From Artemia franciscana (lineage: Eukaryota > Arthropoda > Branchiopoda > Anostraca > Artemiidae), in assembly GCF_032884065.1 (NCBI RefSeq), contig NC_088863.1:42426082-42490081 (forward strand): 64,000 nucleotides of DNA. The letters are read 5' to 3'. The notes beneath the pieces were generated by a model, which saw nothing but the letters and a program-made list of their open reading frames with translations, had not been told where the DNA came from and did not search any database. A program made the position numbers and the translations under genes. How positions within the stretch are numbered: position 1 is the first letter of the stretch; every line of letters starts with the position of its first letter. Below are positions 24,635-35,791 of the stretch, one piece after another.

Positions 24635-26311
24635 AATTTAAAACGTGGTAATTCCCTAAGTCTAGATGCACTCTTCACAAATAAAGAACTGCTGAAAGAA
24701 CTTGCTTGTGTAATCCATGTATCGTTGCTTCATATTTTAAACGCATCTATATCATCAGGGATCTTTCCAGAAGTATGGAAACCTGCACGAGTTATTCCAA
24801 TTCATAAGAAAGGTGATAAGACAAATGTAGGCAACTATCGCCCAATAGCTATTCTTTCTTCAATATCTAAGGTTCTAGAAAAATTATTCAAAAAAGAATT
24901 GTATCGTATTTAAAAAAAAAAGTTTATTTACTAAAAATCAGTTTGGACTCAGGTCGGGTCGTTCCACTGAACAAGCTATTGCCGTAGTAATCTTATAGAT
25001 TAATGATTCACTAAATGATGATAATCATGTGTCTGCTCTCTTCTATGATATAAAAAAGGCATTTGATACACTAAACCATAAAATCTTGACAGAGAAAATT
25101 AATAACACAGGTATTAGAGGTAAAGACCTAGATCTAATAAAATCTTACCTGTATGGTCAAAATTTTCAGGTAGAAAAAAAATGGACATCTGTCAAGCCAT
25201 ATCGTCATTAGCAGCAATTTTCCCAGATGATATGGCTGTGACAGTAAAAGCTAAAACCTTCGGTTGAGAAAATGGTGACAACAATGAAATCTTAGAATAA
25301 ATGGTTTGCGTGTAACTACCAATCCCCAAACTCGTCTAAAGCTGAATTCGTGATTTTCGGGTGGTCACAGCGGGCTGTAAATAAAAATACCATAGATTAG
25401 TTAATTGTAAATCAAAGTAGGATAAAAAGAGTAAATCCATTTCGTTACCTTGGGATTATTCTCGATGATCTTTTATCTTTCCGTAAGCATTCTGATTATT
25501 TGAGATTGAAACTTGCCCATCACTTAGGTTGTCTTCATAGATTGATACAGGTGTTTCCTTTTTCCATCCTTAAAATTTTATACCATTCTCTAATTGAATC
25601 ATATCTTAATTATTGCCCTATAGTTTATCTCAACTTATTTATGATTCATCTGCAACCTCTTCAGATAATTCAAAATAGGCAGTTAGAATTCAGGGTACTT
25701 TTGTTCATCGCCCTGTGAGGCTTAAATATCTGTCAGAAACCCAAACTTCATATATTTTTCTCAAAATGCTTAAACTCAAACAACTGAAGGATGTGCATAG
25801 AGTAATGTGGTATTATAATATCCAATCCTCAACAAATTGTTTCCATGATTTGGGTATAATTGACACTCCCACTTCTCCTGCCCACCGCATCCGCTCCAAG
25901 AAGCATCGCCTTCGGCCAACCAAATCAGAAAGAGCTAGACTCTCAATCAGATACCAGATTCCTCATATTGTAAATAAACTTAACTTAGTAGAAATGTCCT
26001 GAAGTTCCATGAGTCGATTTTCTTTGAAAAAATATATTTCAAAAATAGTTCTTTGCTTGGATGTCGGGATTGATTAATAATAGATTTTAGTATGTATTTT
26101 GTTATGGTGTTCTTGCACAGGGATGGCCTCCTCTGTTATCTCCTACCTTGTATGTTTTTTTTTCTTTTTGGAATTATTGGTACGAAGAGACGTTGTGTTT
26201 TTTTCTATGCATTTGTACTGCCCCAGCCTTACGAGCTCTGGTCTCTGTTGGGGCATACTATTGTTTTTGTATATTTTTTAATTTGATTTAATAAATATTG
26301 ATTGATATTGA

Positions 26312-27011
26312 TTGCAGTAGTAGGCATATAGTTGCTTTTGGTTAATTCAACACCCCTCAAAATCCACTCCTGAAAAATTACTGATACGCTCGTCTGACAA
26401 TCTACATACATATAGCGTGTTTTGATTTAGTTTAACATGCCCATAATCATTCCCTATAGCCTCAGTGGTAGTTATTGTCGCGATAATTGGGTTAGTCGTG
26501 TTAGTTAGCAATAATTGAGAAGTTAGTAGAAGTTAGAATGGCTTTGCTGCATAGTATTTGTCAATTTAGTTCAATGTTTCCTGAAAGTTTCACCACTAGG
26601 TCCAGCAGTAGTAGTAGCCGCAGTGGTTACAGTAGCAGCGCTAGTAAGATCAGTTGCAGTAGTAGACATATAGTTGCTTTTGGTTAATTCAACATCCCCT
26701 CAAAATCCACTCCTGAAAAATTACTGTTACGCTCGTCTGACAATCTACATACATATAGTGTGTTTTGATTTAGTTTAACATGCCCATAATCAAGTTTCAC
26801 CACTAGCTCCAGCAGTAGTAGTAGCCGCAGTGGTTACAGTAGCAGTACTAGTAGGATCAGTTGCAGTAGTAGACATATAGTTGCTTTTGGTTAATTCAAC
26901 ATCCCCTCAAAATCCACTCCTGAAAAATTACTGATACGCTCTCTTGACAACCTACATGCATATAGTTTGTTGTGATTTAGTTCAACATGCCCATAATCAT
27001 TCCCTATAGCC
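26312..27011 (-). pseudogene. Frameshifted Thr-rich repeat units
   Basis: Three further units continue the minus-strand ORF at 27012-27530. Each carries the CATATAGTTGCTTTTGGTTAA and CAAAATCCACTCCTGAAAAA blocks on the plus strand. The G-run coding Glu-Gly-Asp (GAGGGGGAT) has lost one base near 26695 and 26890 and is altered near 26355, which breaks the frame. The peptide is otherwise well preserved: EAIGNDYGHVELNHNKLYAC, RLSRERISNFSGVDFEG. Confidence 0.6.
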
Positions 27012-27528
27012 TCAGTGGTAGTTATTGTTGCGATAGAAGTTAGCGATATTGTCGCAATAGAAGTCATTCCCTATAGCATCAGTAGTAGTAGTCGCAGTGG
27101 TTACAGTAGTAGTAATAGTAGGATCAGTTGCAGTAGTAGACATATAGTTGCTTTTGGTTGATTCAACATCCCCCTCAAAATCCACTCCTGAAAAATTACT
27201 GATACGCTCTTTTGACAACCTACATGCATACAGTTTGTTGTGATTTAGTTCAGCATGCTCATAGTCATTCCCTATAGCCTCAGTAGTAATAGTAGTGTTA
27301 GTAGTAGTAGTTAACAAATAGTATCTCTTGGTTAATTTAACATGAGCCTTAATATGCACCCAAAGTTTCAACTTAATATTATAAGTCGTTCCTAAGATAT
27401 GCTGATACACCCTATGACCAGTAGTTGCTGCAACATTTTTACTACTAATTGCACTTAGATAAAGAAAACTTGGGGTAGCCCCACAGAAAGAACTAACACC
27501 GGCTACCGTTTTCCAAAAAATCTACGAC
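27012..27528 (-). CDS. Unrecognised Thr-rich repeat protein ORF (partial)
   Basis: Open for about 172 codons between a TAG near 27529-27531 and the stop at 27012. No ATG was identified at the front, so it may be an internal exon or a relic. It starts IFWKTVAGVSSFCGATPSF and continues through KNVAATTGHRVYQHILGTT and KLKLWVHIKAHVKLTKRYY. It then enters a tandem peptide repeat of roughly 70 residues: Thr run, EAIGND, HAELN, LYACRLSKERISNF, GVDFEGDVE, NYM, then a second Thr run and AIGND. No signal peptide, membrane segment or known domain is apparent. Its non-repeat front half suggests a real protein rather than a coding-by-chance microsatellite. The same unit, pseudogenised and in opposite orientation relative to its flanks, occurs at 5400-6400 and 12260-13260. 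Function unknown. It could also be part of a mobile element. Confidence 0.45.
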
Positions 27529-28460
27529 CTGTCAGTTATTATTTTTTGTTGTAGACATCAATAAGTTTTAGATAATTTATTTGTCCAACAATTTTTCAGC
27601 CTTGTCAATCAAGTTTAATTTTTTTGGTTTCTTTGGTAATCTTTATCATAAAGCAACTTCTTGTTTGGGAAATAATTCACAATTTATAGAATTGTGGGAG
27701 ATGGAGGGTTGAAGCCTACAGAAATTTCTAAGACTAAATAAAGCTTAAAAAAGGCATTTTATTTTAGTCGTAATCTTTCCAAATGAATAAGAAAGGCTGC
27801 AGTTCTTTTATATTTTTAGTTTTCTAAATTGTATCCTATCTGTACAAACGCTTCGACCAGGAAAATTGTAGCCCATCTACACAAACTTTAACTGCTGATG
27901 AATAAAACTTTCGTCCATTGTTTACGTATAGTATTTCTTAATGGGAAAAACACATAGATTTTTCGGGGAGGGGGGAAATTTTCTATCGGGGGGATTTTCT
28001 ATGCGGATAATATTCCCTGGGGAGGGAAGTTCCCGGGGGTGAACTTTCCAAGAAAATTTTCAATTGAATTTGCGAAGATTCCTATACAGATTACTCAATA
28101 TTACAAGTAGAGATATTAAGGGTAATTTCCGTAAAATATTACATATTCTACTGGTTATTGGAAAGCATACATATATTTTTCAAGAAAAGTATTTCCTGGT
28201 GGGGGAGTGGTTACTTTTTACAGGTAGATTTTCACATGGGGAAGGTAATTTCTGGAGCTAAACTCCCAGAGGAAATTTTATTCAGGAGAAAATTTGCCAA
28301 AACTAATTTGCAAATTCAGTTTTATTTTTTCATGTTTAGTTAACCAAATTTGAACCTGCATTAGTTGAAAACATCCAGAAATTAGATAAAAATAAGTTTT
28401 TAAAATAAGAAGAAAAAAATAAATAAATAAAAATAAGAAATTTTAGATACATAAGTTTTT

Positions 28461-29103
28461 TACCTGAAAGTAAGGAGCGACATTAAGACTTAAAACGAAC
28501 AGAAAATATACCGTATATAAAAGGGGATGTCCCCTAGTCAACCCCTCGGTCTTTACGCTAAAGTTTGGCTCTCTGTCACAAGTCTACTTTTTAAAGTGAT
28601 AAAAGAAAACTTTTTGTAAAGAATGACAGGGGCAAATCCAGCATTTTTTTAGCGGGGGGGGGGCACAAAATATTTTACTCCGATAAACTTGCGAACAAAG
28701 AAATGCCAGCAATTTAAAGGGAACCTCAACGATTATACGCCGTAAGTAGGTTGTGGAAATAGTATTAAATTTAATCTAAAACCCGCCGAGGTTTAAAGTT
28801 CTAACAAATCTATTGAAATTTAATGATGGCAAAACATCGATACAAAAAAGAGTAAGTTATAGAAACCAACCCGTATTAAAAAAATGAAAAGCTGTTCACT
28901 CTCTGTAAAAATAAGATATTTAATATGGCAACATGATATTATCCCCAAATCCCCCACTATATTAAGGGGAGGGGGCATGCGCCCCCTGCACCCCCACCTG
29001 GATCCGCCACTGAAGAGTGGGGTGTTGAGGAGGAGGCAACGCCTCTCATATACGGAATAATTTCTCTTTGTTTTAAGCTTTAATATTGTTCCTTACTATC
29101 AGT
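28461..29103. repeat. HPF-like palindrome split by a MITE
   Basis: Left arm ACCTGAAAGTAAGGAGCGAC onward. The right arm ends TTGTTCCTTACTATCAGTTT. The right arm is interrupted by the 386-bp MITE. Confidence 0.8.
28627..29012. mobile_element. hAT-type MITE, 386 bp, with 8-bp TSD
   Basis: Right terminus, read inwards, is CAGTGGCGGATCCAGG, a terminal inverted repeat widely seen in non-autonomous hAT elements. The left terminus CAGGGGCAAATCCAGC is a decayed version. Both ends continue into G-runs followed by GCAC/TGCA. Flanks are AAGAATGA (28619-28626) and AAGAGTGG (29013-29020), an 8-bp duplication with two differences. Paralogous copies near 6905, 13767 and 15004 read uninterrupted through AAGAGTGGGGCG, giving the empty site. 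No ORF. Confidence 0.88.
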
Positions 29104-29689
29104 TTAAAAAACTAGTTTTTTTATATTTAATACAGCATATAACTCTTCAAGAAAAAGTATATCATAGTAAAACCATGAAAAAAAGAAAAGTACTAAAATT
29201 TGCATTAATTTGAGATCTTAATTGGAGATCCAGAAACAATAGTTCTTTGCATTAGAGATTTACTTTAACCCAACCCCTAAAGGTGAAATATTTTGCCTTA
29301 TTGTATATACCGCGCTGAATTTCCCATTGTTGATGAATACTTAAATCAATGCGACGAAGAGTGACGTATGGAAAAAATCTGCATATCTAGCCTACAATTC
29401 AGGCTAAATATCTGATCATTAGGGAGGGAGGGGTAAAGCTAATTTGCGATGCAGATGTTATTTTTGGCTTCATGAAGAAATTTATGCTATAAATATTCTC
29501 TCTTATTTCATTTAAATGTTATGGTTGCGCAAATACCATTTTCTTAAATATCAGTCAATACTTTATAAAGGCACATAATGAATAACTGATTTCAAGTGAG
29601 ACAATATTTCAGGGGAGATGGAAAAAAAATTTAGAAAAAAATAAGAGCAGATAAATATATTAAAAGGTAACCTTGGTGCAAGACTTTGT

Positions 29690-30326
29690 TTCAAATTTCT
29701 AATCGCGTAAAGTAAAGTACATCTCAATTCCAACCCCTTCCAAACGCCTGGATATAGCATAAAACCATACCCTAAAGGTTTTTTTTTAATTGGCATTATC
29801 GACCAATAGATACTGATAAATTAGTGTAAAAATCGTCAATAAACACAGTCACCAAACTAATTTATGTTCAGGAATATTTCTAGGTAGCGGGGGAGGGGTC
29901 TGGTTATAATGGAAACAACTCAAATTCAATGAAAAATAGTTTATTCCTTCTTGGGCCGAATAGCTTTTTTACGTTTGTAATAGTGTTTTAATGCTAATAA
30001 AATAGTTGACTGATTGATGCGATGAAGGATGAATTTTGCAATTGCATTGTTTCGTTCGGAAAAGAATTTTGCACTAGGATATCTTAAAAAGTATAAAATA
30101 GCGCGGAATCATGGAAATATCAGTTGTTAAAACTTTTTTTTATATATATTTAATTTCTGATCGTTTTGAAATAATGCTGAAAAATCCAGCATCCCTCCAC
30201 GGAAGGTTCCATCCTCACACTGGAAATTAATCAAAGTAAAGTCCTTCTCTTGTAACTCCCTTCCCAAGAAAATTATGTCCTTGCCAAAAATCCCCAGGGA
30301 AATTTCTTGCAGATAATCCCACCTTA
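29690..30326. other. Composite insertion with a LINE 3' tail
   Basis: Absent from the left-hand units, where AAGACTTTATTAAATTCTCC is continuous. It contains at 29942-30020 a stub matching the 3' end of the non-LTR fragment at 46130-46210 (CTTGGGCC, TTTTACGTTTGTAAT, GACTGATTG). Near 30130-30190 it has a weak minus-strand HPF resemblance. Confidence 0.65.
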
Positions 30327-30565
30327 AAAATTCTCCTTGGCATAGTTTCATTTGAAAACGTTTTAAAAAATCATTTTTAAATTTTGTCGGATATCCCCTA
30401 CATGAAAAATTTTACACTAAAATCCCCACTGTTAATAGTTGACACTTCCTGATGATTATGATTAAAGGAGCTTTTGAGAATCCATTTAAATGAGCCCCAT
30501 AAAATTCCCTTTTATAGCCGTCAAAAATTTGCTTCTGTTCTTATAAGTTTTAAAATTTTCCCAAG

Positions 30566-31576
30566 AGTTTTCTAAGATAGTTCTACAACCCCATCACCAC
30601 AAAAATCGGTATAAATTTACTCGAGAAATTTCAGTGACCTGAAACACAGTTATTACTAAAAGGTTCAAAGAGAAGAATATTTTTCTAGATTTACATGGAT
30701 CCAGGTAACGGAAAAAAATGTATTTATTTAAAATATTTTTAGTTAGAGCTCATGACGCTTCTTTTAACAGTTTTTAACATTGATCGCACGAAGATTGGTT
30801 TGATTGCCATATTCGATAATAGCAAGTAAAACTAAATAAAAGTTTGAAAATAGAATAAGCAGATTGTAATAAATAAACGTTTAATAAAAGTAATTCTTTA
30901 ATGACTATTAACAGAGAAAACAAAGCAGTAAAAATTAAAGCAAACACAACAAAAAATTAACACAGAAGTAACTTTGTGGAAAGTTCAAAAACATAAGTCT
31001 GCTAACAACGTGAATGGGGATGATAATTTAATCATAAGATTAAGCAAAAATTTATGTGATCTTAGGACATTGAAAATTCCAGAGGGGAAAAGAATTTACA
31101 CAAGGGGTAGTTTAATTTTGATGTATATATTCTTGTAAGCTCCTCCCACAAAAAATCTGAAAGCTTCTGTTGGAGGTAGTTTTTATTAGTCTTTTGATCA
31201 AGGGGGAAAAATACACAAGAGCCATCAAAATTGTAGCAGTCCTTTCTCTCATAAGATCTTAAGTTTTCTATACAACGCATACCCTCAAGAAATTGGAAGT
31301 ATCGATCGCATTCCCTTTATTTGATCAGTTGATCAGTTTAAAGTTTAGATGTCCAAGAATAAACATAGATATTTAAATGATATTGACTGAATCAACATAT
31401 GGCCAAATGCTAGAATTCATTGCATAATGTTTGGCTCTCTTTGGACCCAAAATTTATCGTTCCAACGAAGTTTTTGAGGGCCAGACTTGCAGAATATTTC
31501 AACAAAAATCAATGAAGCAATATTCTTGCTATCTTTATACCTTAGCTCTTCAAGCTCTCTCATCATCAACATAATT
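30566..31576. other. Downstream flank / 3' UTR of glycogen synthase
   Basis: No second gene is seen. This is the stretch missing from the pseudogene copy. On the minus strand it would hold the glycogen synthase 3' UTR. Confidence 0.5.
31316..31321 (-). promoter_or_regulatory. Candidate poly(A) signal AATAAA
   Basis: Minus-strand AATAAA about 255 bases past the glycogen synthase stop codon. A second copy lies near 31182. No downstream-element or transcript evidence is available. Confidence 0.35.
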
Positions 31577-33577
31577 TTAATTACTAGGAGCAGGAGTAGT
31601 GGCTCTTGAAGAAGCAGGTGAAGGGGGTTCTGATATAGGGCGAGGGTATTTGATGTGTCTAACACCGTTTTCATCTTCAATTATCAGTTCAGGGAAGACT
31701 TTATGGAGAGCTAGCATCCTTGCTCTTCTGTAATAAGTTGCAAGGGATCTCCAGTCGAGAAGGTCACTTAGACGTTCCGTGCGATTACGCTGAATTATTC
31801 GTTGTCGACGATTTAAGCTTACGAAATCATGCATATACGAAGCAAGCTGTGAGATGGAATCGTCAAGACCTATGAAACGGCGATCCACAATATAGATCCC
31901 ATAGCTGGTTGGGTCTGCAACATGATCATCCATAAAACAACCAAACCCTGAAAGGTTTGTGGTCACAGATGGGATACCCATCACTGTGCATTCAGCGGGT
32001 GTATATCCCCATGGCTCATAGTAGCTTGGAAAGACTCCTAAGTGACAGCCTCGGACGAAATCCTCATAGTCTAATCCAAAAAGAGGATTACTAGAGGAAA
32101 GAAATTCAGGGTGAAAAATCACTTTTACTCGATCGCTTCTATTATTAAACAGTTGACATCTTCTCAGGTTATAAAGAACAGGATCTGCGTGGTCATCAAC
32201 TACATTATGGGTTGTGATCGGTGGTAGAGAGGAGCGGTGGCTTGCAAAAACGCATCGTTTAAGTTTGACAAGGTCATCCTTTGAGAGAAGCTCTTCGCTA
32301 TCTGGTAGTTTACCACTAAGACAAGCATCATACATCCTTTTCCCAATATCCTGCTGAACGACATGAACAGTGTCCCGTAGGCTTTTTGCAATTGCTTGTC
32401 CTCGAAGACTTTCTACATTATAGCTATTTGTACGAGTTGGGAAAATCAAAAAAGCAACAACTGTCTTATCCGAACCGGATTCTTTTATCATGTGGTTAAG
32501 TCGTGCTAATCCTTCTATAAACAAATCAGCTCCCTTATTGCTAAATTCATATCTACCAGCAATAAAAAAATATAACGTTTTGTCAAGGTCAAAATCGTGA
32601 TAACCATGGAAATGTCCACGAACAAAGTCATGTATTTTCTCTTTGTTTACAGCGTGTAGATTTTGAAATTCATGTAGTGCGCTAAACTTCTTCACATTAA
32701 GCCCATTGGGGGTTACAATATCTGGCTTCCGTTTTAGAAGATGTTCAGCTTCAATGCCTGTGATGTCGGATACAGTTGTGAAAATGTGCGCTTGATGAGT
32801 CGCAGCCCTTTCAATGCAATAGCGATGATATATCTGACGCTTACCAGCTTCGGCGTCAATATCAAATTTATCTAGACTATTATAAAAGTCAACACTACCG
32901 GCACATAAATATCGACCAAGAAGGGTGGCGTGTGTCGTAAAAACAGTAGACACATTTATATTCCAGAGTCGAGTCATGATGAGTCCAATTCCTGAGAGCC
33001 ATTCGTGAAAATGGCAGACAATTTTTGGGGAAATCTCAACGTCTTTATTAGCGAAATGGTTAAAATCAGCAATAAATTGAGCTACCATAAACCCAAACAA
33101 AACACAATCGTTGGACTCAGTATCATTATCAGGAAGCCCAATTCCACTTTTGCTGAACAGTTCTTCCTTGTACTTATTCAAATTGTAAGAAACTGAAGAA
33201 ATGTCAAATAAAAGTACTAAAGGATTGCCGTCCACTAGCCAACTGCCCGTATGAATTTTGAAGCCATTATCTCTCAGCTTCGTCACAGCATCGTATAGTG
33301 GGCCCTGAGAAAACTCAAACTCCTCGATTTCTGTTCGAGCAAATTGTTTTTTGTATGGACCCATTAGTACATACCTATTACCCATCTCTTCAACAGAAAT
33401 CCCGGTCTTCGACCGGATAACTGTATAAATCCCACCAACTTTGTTAACTACCTCCCATGCGCATTCAAATGTCCAAATGTTCTCAGCTTCTGCACTGTCA
33501 CCACTGTCGAGGACCCCCATGAGATCATTGGTACTGTAGAATCTTCGAGTGATGGGCGTTGCAGATTTGCCAGACAT
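31577..33577 (-). CDS. GYS: Glycogen [starch] synthase, GT3 family
   Basis: Adds glucose from UDP-glucose to the growing glycogen chain by alpha-1,4 bonds in the cytosol. The reading frame is complete at 666 codons and close to animal family length. Landmarks: [12 protein letters not shown] (residues 46-57, donor binding), [11 protein letters not shown] (189-199), [11 protein letters not shown] (214-224), [15 protein letters not shown] (256-270), VTPNGLNV (288-295), [13 protein letters not shown] (341-353). [11 protein letters not shown] (519-529) supplies the paired catalytic glutamates E521 and E529. The arginine cluster R590, R591, R593, R597, R599, R602 has the spacing of the glucose-6-phosphate sensor of yeast and animal enzymes. 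The tail [18 protein letters not shown] aligns with the GSK3 sites 3a-3c of muscle glycogen synthase, but the acidic stretch carrying the CK2 priming site is absent because the protein ends at residue 666. The start is favoured by CAAC before ATG and by a 3' splice site 22-24 bases upstream. All coding sequence lies in one exon, unlike most animal orthologues. I see no frameshift or stop, so it is probably functional. Confidence 0.97.
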   Translation of the reverse strand: MSGKSATPITRRFYSTNDLMGVLDSGDSAEAENIWTFECAWEVVNKVGGIYTVIRSKTGISVEEMGNRYVLMGPYKKQFARTEIEEFEFSQGPLYDAVTKLRDNGFKIHTGSWLVDGNPLVLLFDISSVSYNLNKYKEELFSKSGIGLPDNDTESNDCVLFGFMVAQFIADFNHFANKDVEISPKIVCHFHEWLSGIGLIMTRLWNINVSTVFTTHATLLGRYLCAGSVDFYNSLDKFDIDAEAGKRQIYHRYCIERAATHQAHIFTTVSDITGIEAEHLLKRKPDIVTPNGLNVKKFSALHEFQNLHAVNKEKIHDFVRGHFHGYHDFDLDKTLYFFIAGRYEFSNKGADLFIEGLARLNHMIKESGSDKTVVAFLIFPTRTNSYNVESLRGQAIAKSLRDTVHVVQQDIGKRMYDACLSGKLPDSEELLSKDDLVKLKRCVFASHRSSLPPITTHNVVDDHADPVLYNLRRCQLFNNRSDRVKVIFHPEFLSSSNPLFGLDYEDFVRGCHLGVFPSYYEPWGYTPAECTVMGIPSVTTNLSGFGCFMDDHVADPTSYGIYIVDRRFIGLDDSISQLASYMHDFVSLNRRQRIIQRNRTERLSDLLDWRSLATYYRRARMLALHKVFPELIIEDENGVRHIKYPRPISEPPSPASSRATTPAPSN

Positions 33578-33598
33578 GTTGAAATTATTTGTTAAAAT

Positions 33599-33883
33599 CT
33601 AGAAAGAAAAGAAAGAAATTGGAATAATCAAAGTAAAGGGTGTTAAAGAATCTATAAGGTTTTACAAAGCCATAAAATTTGGTTGTATTATTCCATGCAA
33701 TTATCCTATTTTATCAGATATGATATGTCGTGTTGTGCAGCACAGTAGCTGCACATAGTTAGATTTATATTTTCAGACTTTGGAGCAGCGAGAGATTTTA
33801 ATATACATTTTAAGGGCACTCTAAAATATATCAATAGACTTTACAGGTTCAAGGCAATCAAATACAAAGAATTCAGCCATTAC
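33599..33883 (-). other. Candidate 5' UTR intron of glycogen synthase
   Basis: On the minus strand a pyrimidine tract, TTTCTTTCTTTTCTTTCTAG, ends at 33599, giving an acceptor with the ATG 22 bases into the next exon. A matching donor TTG/GTAATG begins at 33883, making a 285-nt intron. Both sites persist in the duplicate (pyrimidine tract near 16180, GGTAATA near 16469). The exact donor is inferred. Confidence 0.45.
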
Positions 33884-34000
33884 CAACCCCGCATACTACT
33901 TCTATCTTTTATTCCGTCTTTATTTTTTTTTTAATTTATGTCTCAAAGCATTTAAGTGACCTCGTATTTCAAAAGAATGAAGATTCCTCTGCTCCGGAGA

Positions 34001-34010
34001 TTTATGTAGG
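34001..34010 (-). promoter_or_regulatory. TATA-like element upstream of glycogen synthase
   Basis: Minus-strand CCTACATAAA here corresponds to CCTATATAAA at 16581-16590 in the duplicate, followed by the conserved sequence leading to the proposed first exon. A start site about 30 bases downstream would give a short 5' exon of about 90 nt. No transcript evidence. Confidence 0.25.
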
Positions 34011-34167
34011 GAGAAAGCCCAGGGCCCAGGTTTCTCCCCGAAATCCTGAATTTCTCAAACCCTTCTTATTCAAAAAAAATGCGCTTTTGATCATTCTCCT
34101 CCGTATTTTCTTTATTATGCCCCTATCGAAAAAAACAAATATTTTGTACGTGTTTAGACTGAGTCTA

Positions 34168-34260
34168 TATATAGGATATATAGGATATATATATATAGGA
34201 TTTAGACTGAGGATATATAGGCCTATGCCTATATATCCGCTTTAGGGTATGTATATATAC
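34168..34260. repeat. TA-rich ATATAGGATATA tract
   Basis: Imperfect TATATAGGATATATAGG repeats begin where homology to 16158-16745 ends, mirroring the TA tract at the other breakpoint. Confidence 0.75.
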
Positions 34261-34289
34261 GCTAAGAAGTTTCAGACTTTCAGACTCAG

Positions 34290-35791
34290 AAGTTTCACTA
34301 TTTCTCACAACTCTACTTCTTAAAACAATAAAAAACTTTAGCGTAAAGAGCGAGGCATTGAGGAGGGGTCAACCCCTTTTATATACGGAATAATTTCTGT
34401 TTGTTTTAAGTTTTGATGTCGCTCCTTACTTGCATTTAAAAAAAAACTTCTTTTTTTTTTATTTAATTTCTGAACGTTTTTAAATTAATACTTGTTTTGA
34501 TTATGGCTCACCGCACATGAATAATAAAAACCAAACTTACACATTATTTTTTTTTGGCTGATTAGCTGTCTCATAGTTTTGATCAGACGATTTTAATAAT
34601 AAAAAGGGGTGGGCGAGGAGGCCTAGTTGCCCTCCAATTTTTGGTTACTTAAAAATTCAGCTAGATTTTTTACGAACGTTTTTGTTAGTAATAAAAATTC
34701 GTACCCAACGAATTAACTTACGTAACGAACTTCTATATTTGTATACTTTTATTACGTATGAGGGTGTTTGCCCCCTTGTTAATGCCTAGTTTTTTACACT
34801 AAAGCTTGAATTGTGCCCCTATTCTTTAAGAATGACCCCTGAATCACAAAGGCCTTAGAATAAATAGTTGAAATTACTAAAAATAAATCAGCTTAAAGAG
34901 CAAGGTATTGTGGAGAAGACGAACCATCTTATATACGCAATATGTTCTGTTCGTTTTCAGTTTTAATGCTGCTCATTAGTTCAAGCTGAAAAATAATATT
35001 TATTTTCTCATTGTATTTTTTTAATAATGCTAGAAAATTCTGCGCCCCCTTCATTGAAATTATCTTCCCTCATGAAAAATCCTCCATAGGAAGATCGTCC
35101 CATGTAACCTCCTCCCCATGACCCATCCCCACACCATGAAAAAGTCCCCCAGAAAACGTCTGTACACTTCATAGTTAACAATTACTTCATGTAAACAATA
35201 GTCGAAGATTGTAACTTGCAGCCCCTCCCCCGGGACTGGAGGGGATTAAGTCATTCCCAAAGATATTGTTATTGAGTTTTCGACTAAGTTGAACAGAATG
35301 GCAATCTCAAAATTTTGATCCGTTGAATTTGGGGGAAATTTGCGTGGGAGGGGGCTAAGGTGCCCTTCAATTTCTGATCACTTAAAAAAGACACTAAAAC
35401 TTTTAATTTCCGTCAGAATGAGCCCTCTCGCGACATTCTAGGACAAATTGGTCTATATGATGACGCCTGGGAAAAAAAGAAAACAAACCAAACAAATAAA
35501 CACGCATCCGTGATCTGTTTTCAGGCAAAAAATGCCTGATAGGAGCTTGAGACTTGAATCGAATGGTGTAATTTTCGTTAAGACACCATGACTGTTAGAG
35601 GGTGTTTTCTCCTACTCTAAAATAAGACGAATTGTCCTAGGCTCGTAATTTTTGATGGGTAAGACTAAACTTGATGAAACTTATATATTTAAAATTTTTG
35701 ACGTAGCTATTAGTATCAAAACTGTTTTTTAGGGTTTCGGTTACTATTGAGCCAGGTTGCTCCTTACTACAGTTCGTTACCACGAACTACT
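34290..35791 (-). mobile_element. HPF element, nearly complete
   Basis: Minus-strand copy. On the plus strand it begins inside the palindrome (AACTTTAGCGTAAAGAGCGAGG) and ends in the 5' mini-hairpin TTCGTTACCACGAACT, after which the terminal TGTTTGA is lost. The body is diverged from the recent subfamily. Confidence 0.85.

Larger units (their letters stand above)
22780..26311 (+). mobile_element. Degraded CR1/Jockey-like non-LTR retrotransposon
   Basis: Remnant of a LINE whose intact form encodes an apurinic endonuclease and a reverse transcriptase. Endonuclease landmarks in order: ILGVCETFLDEN near 22835, IYRPPSS at 23035, GGFNIDL near 23140 (the family has GDFNID), TRITNSSFSLIDNIF near 23260, SDHCILI near 23350. 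RT landmarks: WKPARVIPIHKKGD and NYRPIAILSSISKVLEKL (24775-24890), FYDIKKAFDTLNH near 25040, FPDDMAVTVKAKT near 25212 where the family has F/YADD, then FRYLGIILDDLLSF near 25440. The stretch before the FPDD block that normally holds the GxPQGS motif is missing. Multiple stops and an internal duplication make it inactive. The 3' end is AATAAATATTGATTGATATTGATTG, a short tandem tail usual for CR1/L2-like elements. It lies inside the duplicated unit's paralogous copy and separates its parts. Confidence 0.88.
27690..30565. repeat. Paralogous copy of the 6431-7667 segment next to glycogen synthase
   Basis: Matches the left-hand units from TTGTGGGAGATGGAGGGTTG onward but is clearly more diverged. 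It has insertions absent from them: about 350 bp at 27830-28180, the hAT-type MITE at 28627, and about 640 bp at 29690-30326. Its end, CCCAAGAG at about 30560, is the point at which the pseudogene copy jumps into coding sequence. No coding content. Confidence 0.85.

Noticed and set aside
26312..27330. Regularly spaced repeats that might look like a CRISPR array
   Set aside because: Units are more than 200 bp, degenerate and coding-like, in an animal genome.
33005..33196. Plus-strand ORF inside glycogen synthase, and minus ORF 32200-32391
   Set aside because: Shadow frames of the real gene.
31577..33577. Glycogen synthase as a fresh processed retrocopy
   Set aside because: No poly-A tract follows the 3' end, a plausible 5' UTR intron is present, and no TSD was found. 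Older retroposition is not excluded.
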